From the NCBI GenBank assembly GCA_012064415.1, contig SSNU01000136.1, positions 141,333 through 205,332 on the forward strand: a stretch of 64,000 nt of DNA. Reading direction: 5' to 3'. Under the pieces are notes generated by a model. That model searched no databases. It saw only the letters and a program-made list of their open reading frames with translations, and was not told the DNA's origin. Below are positions 1 to 10,760 of this stretch, piece after piece. The stretch comes from Gyrodactylus bullatarudis. Taxonomy: Eukaryota > Platyhelminthes > Monogenea > Gyrodactylidea > Gyrodactylidae. The position numbers and the translations under genes were made by a program. How positions within the stretch are numbered: position 1 is the stretch's first letter; each line of letters begins with the position of its first letter.

Positions 1-2
1 TT

Positions 3-185
3 TTTCAAATGGAAGATGAAAATATTAGTCCTATGGAGTACAATCTTTTGTTGAGTTGCAACCCGACTTCAGCTGATGTTGAAAGATGTTTTTCAAAACT
101 TAAGCATTTTTATGACAAAAATAAAACATTCAAAGAAGAAAACTTGGAAAAATATTTTATTTTGTATGCTAACAAAACTGACTAA
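3..185 (+). pseudogene. hAT-family transposase, C-terminal dimerisation domain fragment
   Basis: An open frame enters from the left edge, runs 60 codons and stops at TAA 183-185. It contains the signature of the hAT C-terminal dimerisation (hATC) region: ...NPTSADVERCFSKLKHFY... followed by ...LEKYFILYANKTD. This matches the family pattern of a (T/N)SA-x-VER-x-FS core and a downstream helix that ends the protein. Only the 3' end of the element is inside the window, so I cannot tell whether the copy is intact or truncated to the left. The frame has no internal stop, so it may be fairly recent. I see no convincing terminal inverted repeat after the stop. A domesticated hAT-derived host gene is possible but there is nothing to support it. 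Confidence 0.8.
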
Positions 186-293
186 AATTTCCCCCTTTTT
201 TCCATTTTAAAAATAAAATTGCGATTTATTTGCCCCTTTGAAGATATTTTTGCGATATTTTTCATTTTTTTTTTCCATTTATTTACCACTCTA

Positions 294-484
294 GTTATAA
301 CTGACCAATGATCGTCTTTCGACAGAGATAAGGTACTAGCACGTGTAATACTTACATCATGAGTTAAATTTCATGAATATGACATGGGTATTAATATGAG
401 CCAATCAGAGAAGAGCGAGAATAGACGACGTTAGTCTTTACAGGTGTTAGTACATTATCTCGACAATCTTTGGTCAGTTATAAC
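294..484. repeat. Long imperfect inverted repeat (MITE or foldback-like)
   Basis: The outer 15 bases, GTTATAACTGACCAA (294-308), occur exactly in reverse complement at 470-484. Continuing inward, ATGATCGTC is matched by AAGATTGTC and GAGATAAgGTACTAgCAC by GAGATAAtGTACTAaCAC; the left arm has about 8 extra bases. Each arm is about 50 bases around a spacer of roughly 85 bases. It starts about 110 bases after the hAT stop codon, so it is either a separate short non-autonomous element or a structured piece of the same insertion. No coding potential is seen. Confidence 0.6.
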
Positions 485-3400
485 TCGTGTAAATAAGGGT
501 CTCATACGACACCAGGCCACTCATTTTAAAGGTATTTTTATAACCAAAAAGATAAGCTGAGTCATTTGGATTTATCGGATGTTCTTGTAAGTTTTAGATT
601 TCTTCGAATTGATACGTTTCAAATTTTGAATTGTTTTTTTTATATTTTCTCAATCTACTTATTAATTTTAACTTTTAGTTTTTTTTCAACCGTTGAGTAA
701 GTTTGTTGTTTAAAATGAAAGTTTAATCCAATCATAAAAAATTAATAATTACGGTTTTTGTGAAAATAAATTTTTTAAATTTGGATTTTTCGGAATTTTC
801 TTTTTTTTCAATTACAGAAATCCAATCTCAGAAATAATAGGTAATTTTTCAGATCTGAGTACAGATTCGGAATCAGTTTACTTAATTTTGAATTTTTCAT
901 AATAAAGAAATGTAGGATGAGAAGGAAATCAGACAAATATCTACCTACATCATTGAAACTAAGGAACATTTTGTCTAATAAATCACTTTTTTCATTTACC
1001 AAAACTATATATCAGAGATTAACATGAGTTATTTTATTTGACATAAATTTAATAACTGGTTTTCTCACATTGTATAATCAGTACACCTCAATCTCGAGCT
1101 TGATAGTTCACACAAATTGTGTAACACAATCCATTTGGATCCCATTTTAAAAATGCTATATGTTAGGTTTCCCTGATCAAATATAAATTCACTTCAGGTG
1201 ATTAATACAGAAGTATTTTTGTAATAATACAAAAGGTAGTTGTGAATTTACTATTTTTATAAAAATCTCATTATTTTTCTCTGAATCGTCAGAAACACAA
1301 ATATTCCTTGGATCCCATTATGAAATAAGCCAATTAGTTGTTAAAGGAAAAAATTGCAATCTGACAAAAATTTTAGATTTAAAAAATTTAACGTTGAAAA
1401 GGAGAAAATTGGCACATTTGTGAAATTCAGAAAATAGCCTAATTTTGGCTAAATTGAAATATCCCCAGAATTTTTTCTATTTCTAAGTATTATTTTTTGC
1501 TGAAGCATGTATCATGAATACTTCAACCATTATGGCATTTATCATTAAAAATCCAGAAATTTTCAAATCCTCGCTCAATTTCCTATCGTGAAATATTATG
1601 GGATAAATGGGCAATGTCATAATGGAGGATGATTTTTACTCTTCAAAAATATGCAAAACTTGATCTGAGTACTAAATTCTATCAGAAAAGCAAGTAGTAC
1701 TCTCGTGAGTTGTTCTGAAAAAAAATTGTAGAAATAGTAAAATTCTCATTTTCATGTCAACTAGCCTTAATATTGATTCGCAAGAACTCCCTCAATCAAT
1801 TTAATTTGGGAATTCTCTTCTCTGTAGCCATTTAAAGGTAAGCTTTCAACAATGGAGAATTTCATCAAGGTAATAATTTTTTTCAATTTACTTCTCACTT
1901 GAAATTCCTAGCAAGGAGAAATGATGGAAATAGAAAAGCATACAAAAATTTATTACATACTGTTATTAGTATAAAAGTAAGTAATATATGTTGATTTACT
2001 TACTTCATAAGAAGAACATCAGTGAGGAGAAAACACGAGCACAGGCAGTGTCTTCTAATATGCATTGCATTATTCTTTTATTTCAAGCGTTTATTCGCAA
2101 TTGTCAGATCAAGGAAGACTGTTTTCGCTCAGTTGAATTACTACTACAGTATACTGAAAAAGCACACACAAGGGAACAGAGCAACATTACTGTATCAGCA
2201 TTGGCATAGAGAAATGAGTAGAGTTTCAATTTTTTGAATAAAATATACACAAACAAAGTATAAAACAGCTTCTTCCCTCTCTCTAATGAATGCGTTCTTA
2301 ACTAGTTTGTTTTTTTTCTTCATTTTTTTCTTCTTTTCAATACACCAGAATTGAAAATTTAATCAATGAACTGAGGGAAGCTTTCTCACCTTTTTTCGGG
2401 AGTGAAAATGTTTTCAACAGCTAAATTATTCTGATTGAAAAAGAGCTCAAAAAGTTATCCCTATGATCTTGATCGATTTCCTATAGCCTAATCAATTTTT
2501 ACAATTTCTGTTACATATTTCTTATGGATCAATTTGGCATAGACCCTCTTAAATGTTATAAATAACTCTATAGCTTAGCTATTGTCTTGTTACCTTGATA
2601 GATTCAAAAATATGATAAATCTCTCTGATAATAATAGAGTGTTTTTGTTATTATTTCTGAGTAGAACTCATTGTCAATTAATTGATGCTATCAACAAAAA
2701 TATTGTAACAAAATATATTTCTTTTGGATTAATTCCAATAAAACCAGTTAGATTTCACTTTCAGATAAATTTATTTTTCAATCTGCCATTTTATCTGGTC
2801 ACACATATTCAAGTGTAAAGAATAGATATTTCCAATCTCAATTCGTTCACTGTATAAATTTTCCTTGCCAAAAATAAAGCTAGTTGACATAAGATGAGAA
2901 TTTACTATTTTTACAAAAATCTCAATATTTCTTTCCGCCTAAAGAAATTCATCATTATTTTGGGAAATCGAGTCTTTTGCATTTTTTGATTATTGCTAAA
3001 ATAATTCGAAATTTTGAAGTTTAACATTATCTTGGGGATGGCTAATTTCTTTGAACTTCTTTGTTCATTTTTCTGATTCTGAATCCAAATTTTGGTATCT
3101 TATCGGTTCAAATCTTTGAATCATAATATTATTCAGCTCCATAAATGTAGAATTTAATGCCAAAGAAACGAACTAAATTTAGCATGTGTTATGGCTGCAA
3201 TATCTATGTTCAATTATTACCAGTCTATGTATAGAAATTGCATCAGGTTTTTAGTTTTTACATTTCCATGTTCCTTGTTCAGTTTCACTATGTTCTATGA
3301 AAACTAATGTGTTCTTATTTTCTGTCATTTCACCTTTCACATGTGTTAAGATGAACATGAATTATTATTACAGCTACACTTTTCTTGCTTCTTTGCGCTT

Positions 3401-5168
3401 AGAAATTGACACAATATATCAAATCGAAATATGAAAGGAATAGTTTTTACGTGCCTATTTTTTAAATCTTTTTGTTTCGAATATAAGTGAATATATCCGC
3501 TGTACGTTGTATTATCGTAGAACAGGCAAAGAGGATACAATTAACAGGGACATTCAATTAGTTTTGCTTAATTCAGATTAGGTAAAATAAATTTATATCC
3601 TGTGTACTTGACAAATAAATTTTCCAGAATTCTGATAAGGCATTCTTTTACCAAGATAAAAAGGACATTTTACAACCAAGTTTAAATTCCAAGTACACAT
3701 GTTCAAGAAAAAGACAAACTGACAAAATTAAAAGGTATGCCTTGATTAAATCGAAAAATAACACTCTTTCTTTGAAAAAATCCATTAGGCAATTGCAATA
3801 AGTTTTATAATTGAATGAATCAAAGTAGAATGTTCATCAATAGTTTTCCTTGGAATACAATTCAAGTTTTGAATGATTCTCGAATGTTTCTGAACAGTTT
3901 TCTCAAGAAATAATGAGTCAAAACGATTGAATTCAAAATTTTAAACTTTGACAAATAAAAGCCTACAATTTTAACTCCTTCATCTTTGAAGACTTTTCTT
4001 AACTTTACTGGAATATGTAAGTAATCATTTACTGTATTCATATTAAGAGATGTCTAATAGCTTAAATTAGCATCGGTTGTTCTTAGACATTTTTTTCATA
4101 TGTAATTCTGGAAATTTCCTCGATAGTATGCTTTCTTAATTAGTATGCTCACACAGTTTATTGATCAGTTGATTCAGTTAGTCCTTGAGAAACTAAAATT
4201 CTTGTCTGAGGCTCAAAATTACTCAATCAGTATTTATGCGCTATAAACGCTAGAAATGGATTCGAATTGATCAATATTTGCATATTATGCAATATTAAAC
4301 AGCCTTGGTATTATTTCGAGGATATTTGGTGTGTACAGTGTACTCTTTGAGAGTTAACACTAGGGAATGAAAGCTAATTTTTTATTCTCTTCAAAATTTC
4401 AAATTTAAATCGATTCTGAAGAATACAAAATAATTTTACATTTATTATACACAATTAATAGAGATAAAAGTGTCAAATGTTAATTTTCTATTGATAACTG
4501 AAATGTAAAAACTAATTTTGTGACTCTCTAAAATTCGATCCATCTTTCTCGAGATATTAGGCATAAGTGGAATTTTTTGTCTGAAGAGATTAGACTTGAT
4601 TATTGAGAATCTATCCAAACGACATGAATGGAATCAAATAATCATATCATTCGGAGAATTCTTCTCCTCTTATTGGATTATAGGGGAAAAATTAGGAAAA
4701 ATTAAAATAATTGCTTTGGAATTACATTCGTTTTTGAAAAAAAATCAAATTCCTAAACTCCAATGGGTTAAATTTATATTAAAAAATTGGATCATAATCT
4801 GTATGATACAGACTGTATCCCAACATACAACTGAGATTTATTTTTTTCAAATATTCCTCGTTTTGTTTCTAATCTATTAATCCATCTGAAAAGTTATTGA
4901 TTTCAATTTTTATTTCATTATTCAATTCCCATCTATATTAGCCCGAATAAATATGATACAAAATTGATATCAAAATTGAAATCTATATTAGCAGCTGTAT
5001 GTAATTGGTTTTTTATATTTTAAATCTCTGAATGAATTTGGTTATTAAGCCAATTTTTATACAGAAATCCAGTTACAGGATTGACTGACTCAGGATCAAG
5101 TTCATGGTATTTTCAATAATTAGAAGAAAGGCATTGAATAATATCAATGTAGTTATGTCTATGCATAA
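485..5168. other. Gene-free AT-rich stretch
   Basis: I find no supportable gene in this 4.7 kb. The open frames are short (under 95 codons), of low complexity, resemble no family I know and lack flanking splice signals that would extend them. There is a weakly repeated block of about 39 bases at 1242-1280 and 2896-2934, and the string TTGGATCCCATT occurs twice near 1136 and 1310. This suggests decayed interspersed repeats. Confidence 0.5.
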
Positions 5169-5172
5169 TTAA

Positions 5173-6371
5173 CCCTAGAACCGAAACATGGGTTATTTTT
5201 AACCCATTTGAAAATTTTCAATAGAAAAATTTTAAAAACTGCTTGATAGGGGTTACCTATTCCTTTAGCAACTTTCAGTGTTAAAATTTTTTTTATTTAT
5301 TTTCCCTAACCATCTTGTGTTAGGGTCAAGTGGTGTTGAATATTTTGTCGCATTTATGGTAACCATGGGTTAAAAATAACCCATCCTCATTCCAATAGCT
5401 TACTACGAATATGGCTTTGTATTTTCAAAAATCTCATGAGTTATCATTTCACTTAGACATGCAGCAAGAAGACGTTCTGTCTCGGATAAGAACTCCATAT
5501 CGAGAACTTCATACTAATAGAACTGAACTTCGTAGTTGTACTGAAATAAGCTTGTATTATTATTTCGGGGTCATCAAAACACACCTTAGAACTGCTTATT
5601 TTCTGAATGCCCGAAATTTATATTGGTAAAGAAGGTTCAAATCCAGAAAAGAACCAAGGAGGAATAGTCCTAAAAGAGTCATAATTTCTTCCCATCTGTG
5701 GACTAAGCCAAAGAACATTCACAAGAAAAACTTCAATAGTTGGTACCTGTAGAAAATTCCTTCCAAAAAAATTTTTCTTTCCTGAAATAGAAGACTGTGC
5801 TATTCCACGATTGAATAAGAGTTTTACGATACGGAAAAAAGAAAAATAAGACTGTTCTGCTAATATCTAATAATAAAGGTGGAGTCGAATTACTCATCAA
5901 AAAGAGGCACTAAGCGTTGATCATAAGCACTTTTTTGAAAAATGCTGGATAAAGCTGTTTATTCTGCAAATGTACTTTACTGTTTCCTCTGAACAAGAAA
6001 GATAAGAAAACCCCCCAGAAGACTTTTTCTAAAAGAATTGTATCATGACACTAAATCTTGGAAGAAATAGAAGTTCAGATGATTCCCAATGGGAATTTCC
6101 CATGTTAGTGTAACGATTGAAGGTCAACCTAAGATTCGGTCATCGAAAAAATGCCAATGATATTCGTTGTGCCCGTGGAAATTGGATTGCAAAGGTTACA
6201 GAGAAACCTTCAAATGTCTTATGTTTCCTTGTAAGGATCTCTATTCTATATTTTGTAACAAATGCTTTAATAATTTTATGAGAGAAACGTAAATATTGAA
6301 TTTTTCAACTATGGGTTAAAAATAACCCAGTTTTCCATATTTGCAAGTTTTTTTTATTTTAGGTTCTAAGG
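5173..6371. mobile_element. Decayed piggyBac-like DNA transposon, TTAA-flanked
   Basis: The element begins CCCTAGAACC directly after TTAA (5169-5172) and ends GGTTCTAAGG directly before TTAA (6372-6375). The right end in reverse complement is CCTTAGAACC, a 9/10 match to the left end. TTAA target duplication with CCYTAG-type termini is the hallmark of the piggyBac superfamily. Subterminal palindromes ATGGGTTA-4 nt-TAACCCAT lie near both ends (5188-5207 and 6311-6329), with an extra internal copy at 5365-5384. Inside, only broken coding sequence remains. One frame at 6149-6292 is cysteine-rich (LCPWKLD...FKCLMFPCK...FCNKCF), like the C-terminal Cys-rich domain of piggyBac transposases. At 1.2 kb it is about half the usual autonomous length and has stops throughout. 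Confidence 0.8.
6149..6292 (+). pseudogene. piggyBac transposase remnant, cysteine-rich C-terminus
   Basis: Within the TTAA-flanked element, this frame reads KKCQ, a stop, YSLCPWKLD, then FKCLMFPCK and FCNKCFNNF before a terminal TAA. The spaced cysteine pairs and terminal position fit the Cys-rich, zinc-binding-like tail that piggyBac transposases use to bind their ends. The internal TGA and the absence of a readable catalytic DDE region upstream make it a pseudogene. Confidence 0.6.
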
Positions 6372-6375
6372 TTAA

Positions 6376-6716
6376 GATAGAAATAGAAACCCATTGAAAA
6401 CGAAAAACATCTTTATACAGAAATGAAACTACAAAATATTTTAATCGAATCAATAATATTATAGATGGATGATCCATCATGGATCAAATTATTAAAATAT
6501 ACGTGTAAATTACATTTTATGATATAAATTATTATTAAAATATTACACCTAATAATATTATTGTATAATACAATTTGTATTTGTTAAATAAATTTTATTT
6601 GAATTTAAACTCGTTTACTGATAATATTAAAACTTTAAGAATAAAATTCACAGCTATTGTTTGTTGGCTTACATTAAATTTATGAAAATTCCAAGAAGTT
6701 CTTAATAAGAAAATTG
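6376..6716. other. Spacer upstream of NDUFAF5
   Basis: An AT-rich spacer between the piggyBac element and NDUFAF5. It presumably contains the NDUFAF5 promoter and 5' UTR, but no core motif stands out. No gene is seen. Confidence 0.4.
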
Positions 6717-7747
6717 ATGCAAACTTTAATAAGACACAAGACTTTTTTGCCAATCAGAAATCTCTCCTCAAGCTCGTATTCTATATTTGATCAAAATGTA
6801 AAAATAAAACATCAGAAGTTTACCTGGAATTCACCTAATAAGTCAACATATGATTATATTCATAGAAGAACTATGGATAATTTATATGATAGACGTCTTG
6901 ATATAAAAAGAGATTTTGATAAAATTCTTTTTCTTGGTCGCAGCTTCGATTATTTCATCAATAAACTTGAATCAGAAGAAAACAAGATTTCCTTCTTGGA
7001 TTTTTATTCAGCTTCAGTTGAAAAAATAAATGATGATAATTTTAAGCTTCCAAAAAACATTAAAATAATTAATGAACATGAAGAGTTTGCATCATTTGAA
7101 TCAGAAAAATATAATTTGTGTCTTGCTCATATGAAGTAATTTAATAAATTATAAATATTCATAGCCTACACTGGATTAATGATTTGCCTGGTATTCTTCG
7201 TCGTATTCTTGAATCATTGAAAAAAGATGGATGTCTTCTTGGAACAATGTTCGGTTCTGATACTCTCTTTGAGCTGAGAGTTTCACTACAGCTAGCAGAA
7301 ACTGAAAGAAAAGGAGGAATCGCTCCTCATATATCGCCATTTGCCTCCAACGTCGATATTGGAGATCTTTTACATATGGCAGGATTCAATTTGATAACAC
7401 TTGACATAGAAGAATCTACCATATATTACCCATCAATGTTCGAATTAATGGAAGATGTAAGAATGATGGGTGAACAAAATTGCAATTTTAATCGATCATT
7501 ACGCCTATCTAAAGAAGTATTGTACGCAGCTAATGCAATTTACATGAAAGAATTTGGTACTAAGCGAGAACAAACAGATGAATTTTGTGTTCCTGCAACA
7601 TTTAGGTTTCTTAACTTTATCGCCTGGAAGCCAGACCCTAGTCAGTTACAACCACTGCCGCGAGGCTCTGCAACTCACTCTCTAACAGACATTAACCGAA
7701 TTGATGAAATTCTCAGAGAGTTGGACAACAAAAATAAAAGTGATTAA
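6717..7747 (+). CDS. NDUFAF5: NDUFAF5, mitochondrial complex I assembly factor
   Basis: Two exons, 6717-7135 and 7165-7747, give 333 residues. Family knowledge: NDUFAF5 is a mitochondrial matrix methyltransferase-fold protein that hydroxylates an arginine of NDUFS7 early in complex I assembly. Seen: an Arg/Ser-rich N-terminus like a mitochondrial presequence; the junction-spanning ...NLHWINDLP; and the family blocks GTMFGSDTLFELRVSLQLAE, ISPFAS, YPSMFELMEDVRMMGE and C-terminal PRGSATHSLTDINRID. The intron between exons is only 29 nt (GTAAT...ATAG). It contains an in-frame stop and is not a multiple of three, so it must be removed for a complete protein. The start is the ATG at 6717; an in-frame TTG precedes it. 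Oddity: where homologues have the SAM-binding LDLGCGRGY, this reads LFLGRSFDY, so the glycine motif is lost. The product call is secure; the activity is uncertain. Confidence 0.9.
7136..7164 (+). other. 29-nt intron of NDUFAF5
   Basis: GT at 7136 and AG at 7164. Removing it joins ...CLAHM N LHWINDLPGIL..., which aligns with the family without gap. Keeping it gives a stop two codons after CLAHM. No exonic alternative restores the frame, so either this is a true ultra-short intron or the gene is broken. Confidence 0.75.
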
Positions 7748-7774
7748 TCTAGGTCTTAATCTTTCTTGATTTAA

Positions 7775-7900
7775 GGGCCTGCATCGTGAAGTAGGATGTG
7801 ACCCGTACAAAAATTATGTAATTATTGTAACAGTTTAGGGTTGGCAATCCACCTCTCAGTTAACTTCATTGAGTATGGTCGCTCCCCTGATGCAAGGTCA
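7775..7900 (-). ncRNA. Candidate U4atac-like spliceosomal snRNA
   Basis: Read on the minus strand, the elements of a U4-class snRNA occur in the right order. First is a U6-pairing stem II segment, CCTTGCATCAGGGG (7897-7884), complementary to the CCCCU...CAAGG motif shared by U6 and U6atac. Next is a 5' hairpin with an exact k-turn, CTC-AAT-GA-AG / CT-GA-GAG (7873-7853), the binding site type of the 15.5K protein. Then comes a stem I segment, TTGCCAACCC (7847-7838), which pairs 7 of 8 with U6atac GGUUAGCA but poorly with U6. An Sm site AATTTTTG (7815-7808) and a terminal hairpin (7804-7775; GGGTC.CATC / GATG.GGCCC) follow. Length of about 126 nt suits U4atac. The stem I pairing favours U4atac over U4, while the 3' hairpin after the Sm site is more U4-like. 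It lies just downstream of NDUFAF5, antisense to it. The 5' end and promoter are not determined. Confidence 0.6.
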
Positions 7901-8292
7901 TTCTGTGCGTGGATAGTAACATTCTTAAAAACAACAATTTCATCTACAATATTAATCCGTTAAAACTTTGGATGAAAGCTCTTTGCTTATGAATAAGGCA
8001 CATAGATTTCAATCTTAAATTTGTCAAAAATTCTCAACAGATAATTTTTTTTTTTAATAAAAGAAAATAACTTGAGTTTAGGTGTTACTAATACTTAAGA
8101 GCAGTATAGTACCAAATATTTTGTTTTTTTTCAAATTACCTCAAATCTTTTTAAACAATAACTTTTTTTTTCTACCTTGCGTTATAATTGATAAACCACT
8201 TTGGCGAACTTTTCAAAACATTTTCTTTATTACATAGCTCTAGTCTCGATAGCATTTTGACATTTCTCAAAACTCACAAAGCAATTTCCAAA
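7901..8292. other. Spacer and DDX6 5' region
   Basis: This stretch holds the region upstream of the candidate snRNA (which is transcribed leftward) and the DDX6 5' UTR and promoter. No coding sequence is supported; the in-frame extension from a TTG at 8188 lacks an ATG. A poly-T run at 8164-8171 is on the DDX6 side. Confidence 0.4.
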
Positions 8293-9689
8293 ATGTCAGA
8301 CCAAACAAAAAAAAACACTAACATGTTGGTCTCCAATCCAGACCACAGAATCAAGACAGTTGATGTTATTAATACATCTGGCAACAACTTTGAAGATTTT
8401 TGTCTCAAAAGAAATCTATTGAAAGGAATCTACGAAAAGGGCTGGGAATATCCATCTCCAGTACAAGAAACATGCATTCCCATAGCTTTAACCCATAAAA
8501 ATATTCTTGCCAGAGCAAAAAACGGTACCGGTAAAACTGGTGCTTACACTATACCAGCTTTAGAACTTATCGACACTACAATTAATAGTATTCAATCTAT
8601 AATCCTCGTCCCGACTAGAGAACTTGCTCTTCAGACAAGTAGCATTTGTATGGAATTAGCCAAACACACTGACATAAAGACGATGATAGTTATTGGCGGA
8701 ACAAATTTAAAAGATGACTTGACCAGATTAGCTCAGACAGTCCACGTCATTGTTGGAACACCCGGTAGAATTGTTGATCTTCTCAAGAGAGGATTTATTA
8801 AACTAGAACATTGTAAAACCATAATTTTGGATGAAGCTGACAAACTTCTCTCAGACGAATTAAAAGGCTCTGTTTGCACTATACTCGATGCCGCCCCAAA
8901 AGAAAAACAGATAATGGTCTTCTCTGCTACTTATCCTATGACAGTAGCTGATTTTACTAAAAAATACCTTCAAAATCCTCAAGAAATAAATCTCATGTTT
9001 GAATTAACACTCAAAGGTATCACTGAATATTACGCCTATGTACAAGAAAAGTACAAAGTCCATTGTTTGAATACTCTTTTCTCCAAATTACAGATTTGTC
9101 AATCTATAATCTTTTGTAATACTGCCCAGCGTGTTGAATTGTTAGCAAAAAAGATCACCCAACTTGGCTATTCTTGTTATTATATCCATGCCAAGATGTC
9201 TCAACATGATCGTAACCGTGTCTTTCATGATTTCCGTAATGGAAATTGTAGAAATCTTGTTTGTACAGATTTATTTACCCGAGGTATTGATATTCCAAGC
9301 GTAAACGTTGTAATAAACTTTGATTTTCCAAAATATGCTGAAACCTACCTCCATAGAATTGGCCGTTCCGGTCGTTTTGGCCATCTTGGTATAGCCATCA
9401 ATCTAGTCACTTATGATGATAGGTATGTTAAAAGTGCAAGGATATCATATTAATTTAATTCTTATTCTTCATATTTCAATACAGATTATCATTGAAAAAT
9501 ATTGAGAAGGAACTCAAGACTGAAATCAAACCAATTCCTAAAGAGATCGATAAACGTTTGTATGTTGCCGAGTTTCAATTGGAAGATATTTTAGAGCCTG
9601 AGGTCAAAGAAGCTCTCAGATCAGGTATGGGCTTACAGCAAGGTATGGAATTAGTTCCACCAATCAATAACGGGACAGGAAAAAGTTGA
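8293..9689 (+). CDS. DDX6: DDX6/Me31B DEAD-box RNA helicase
   Basis: Exons 8293-9422 and 9485-9689 (62-nt intron) encode 444 residues. DDX6 (Me31B, Dhh1) is the cytoplasmic ATP-dependent RNA helicase of P-bodies, linking decapping, translational repression and miRNA silencing. Visible motifs in order: Q-motif region YPSPVQE, Walker [12 protein letters not shown] (about residue 75), [22 protein letters not shown] as ILDEADKLL (about 180), SAT as FSATYP (about 211), and C-terminal [25 protein letters not shown] and [13 protein letters not shown]. The post-splice tail [19 protein letters not shown] is diagnostic for DDX6 over other DEAD-box proteins. The start is the first ATG of the frame; an N-terminal extension would need a TTG. 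The N-terminal tail is shorter than in vertebrates. All catalytic motifs are intact. Confidence 0.97.
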
Positions 9690-10760
9690 ATTGTGAATAT
9701 TCCATTAATACTTTGTATATATTTTTTCTATTTATTAAGATAAGAGCCTATTCATATTGTATTTTAAAGTCTACACACTTACTGTGAGACCATTTCATTC
9801 ATAAGAATGTGAGTATCTTTCATTTAATCATACTGTAACTCTCTATCTCAAAAATACCATATACTGATATTCATTTATTACGATTATTATTATAGGGATT
9901 TATTTCAAATGCGAATCCTTTTTTAATAGAGTTTTCATCAATTCTCTATAATATCTCAGAAATGAATAATAAATTCTTATCTCATCAATTGGATCGCTAC
10001 TCAAGAGGTTGCAAATATCTTTGAAAAAATTCAACCTCACTTAAAAACTTGATTATGGTCTCGCCATGTGAAACAATTTTTATTCTCATAAATTGTACTC
10101 TGATATTCAAATCTTTCATTAAACTCTGTAAAACCTTCCATATTTGAATGATCAACGAAAGAATTTATGTTAATGAACATTTACCCCAAAAATTTTACCC
10201 TATCCCCTTTGCAGAAACCCTGGCATTGTGTCAAAAATCTTAAGATGACTCTTGTTTCACTTTGTGGACCTAAATACCAAAAAACTCAAATTTTTATTTA
10301 TCAATCTTGGAAGAAAACAATCAAAAATTATTACTTTCATACTTAAGGAAAATTACACTAAAATCTTGTGGTCTTCTCTAATATCCTTAGTCTAAATAAC
10401 ATTTTCTATCCTTTTATAAACGCATATGAATGTGAAAATTTTACCAAAAAACTCTTGTCTCAGGATTTTACAACTATTGGAAGTGTACCCTTATTATTAA
10501 AAGGTATTGGATTGTTATTGTAAATGAAGAACATATCATGAACCCGATTGACAAGAGAATTTCACATTCTAAATGAGGAAAAATCAGTTAAATCACAGAA
10601 CTCATGCATTTCTTCTTGTTTTTATCTCTATTGAAAAACTTTCTTTTGCTCATCTGTGACTGATTTTGCTAAAAAATTTCGATACTATCAATAAATAGTT
10701 GTGATATCGATATCTCTTATTTATAATTAGAATCTTATTTAGTAGAAAATCAAATATAAT
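9690..10760. other. Convergent spacer between DDX6 and RFWD3
   Basis: About 1.07 kb between the stop codons of two converging genes, so it holds both 3' UTRs. An AATAAA lies in AATAATAAATTC near 9966 on the plus strand. I see no other gene or clear repeat. Confidence 0.5.

Noticed and set aside
1988..2237. Two overlapping plus-strand frames
   Set aside because: Low complexity, no family resemblance, no splice context; likely chance.
3346..3540. Minus-strand 64-codon frame
   Set aside because: No homology and no neighbouring exons; chance frame in AT-rich DNA.
4596..4880. Plus-strand 94-codon frame
   Set aside because: Aromatic and Ile/Lys-rich in line with base composition; no recognisable domain.
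7838..7900. U6 or U6atac gene on the plus strand
   Set aside because: CCCCTGATGCAAGG resembles U6 because it complements the partner RNA. No ACAGAGA box or 3' U-tract is present, and the Sm site, k-turn and hairpins fit the minus strand.
8188..8292. N-terminal extension of DDX6
   Set aside because: The extended frame opens at a TTG, not ATG. The first ATG is 8293, where a DDX6-like N-terminus begins.
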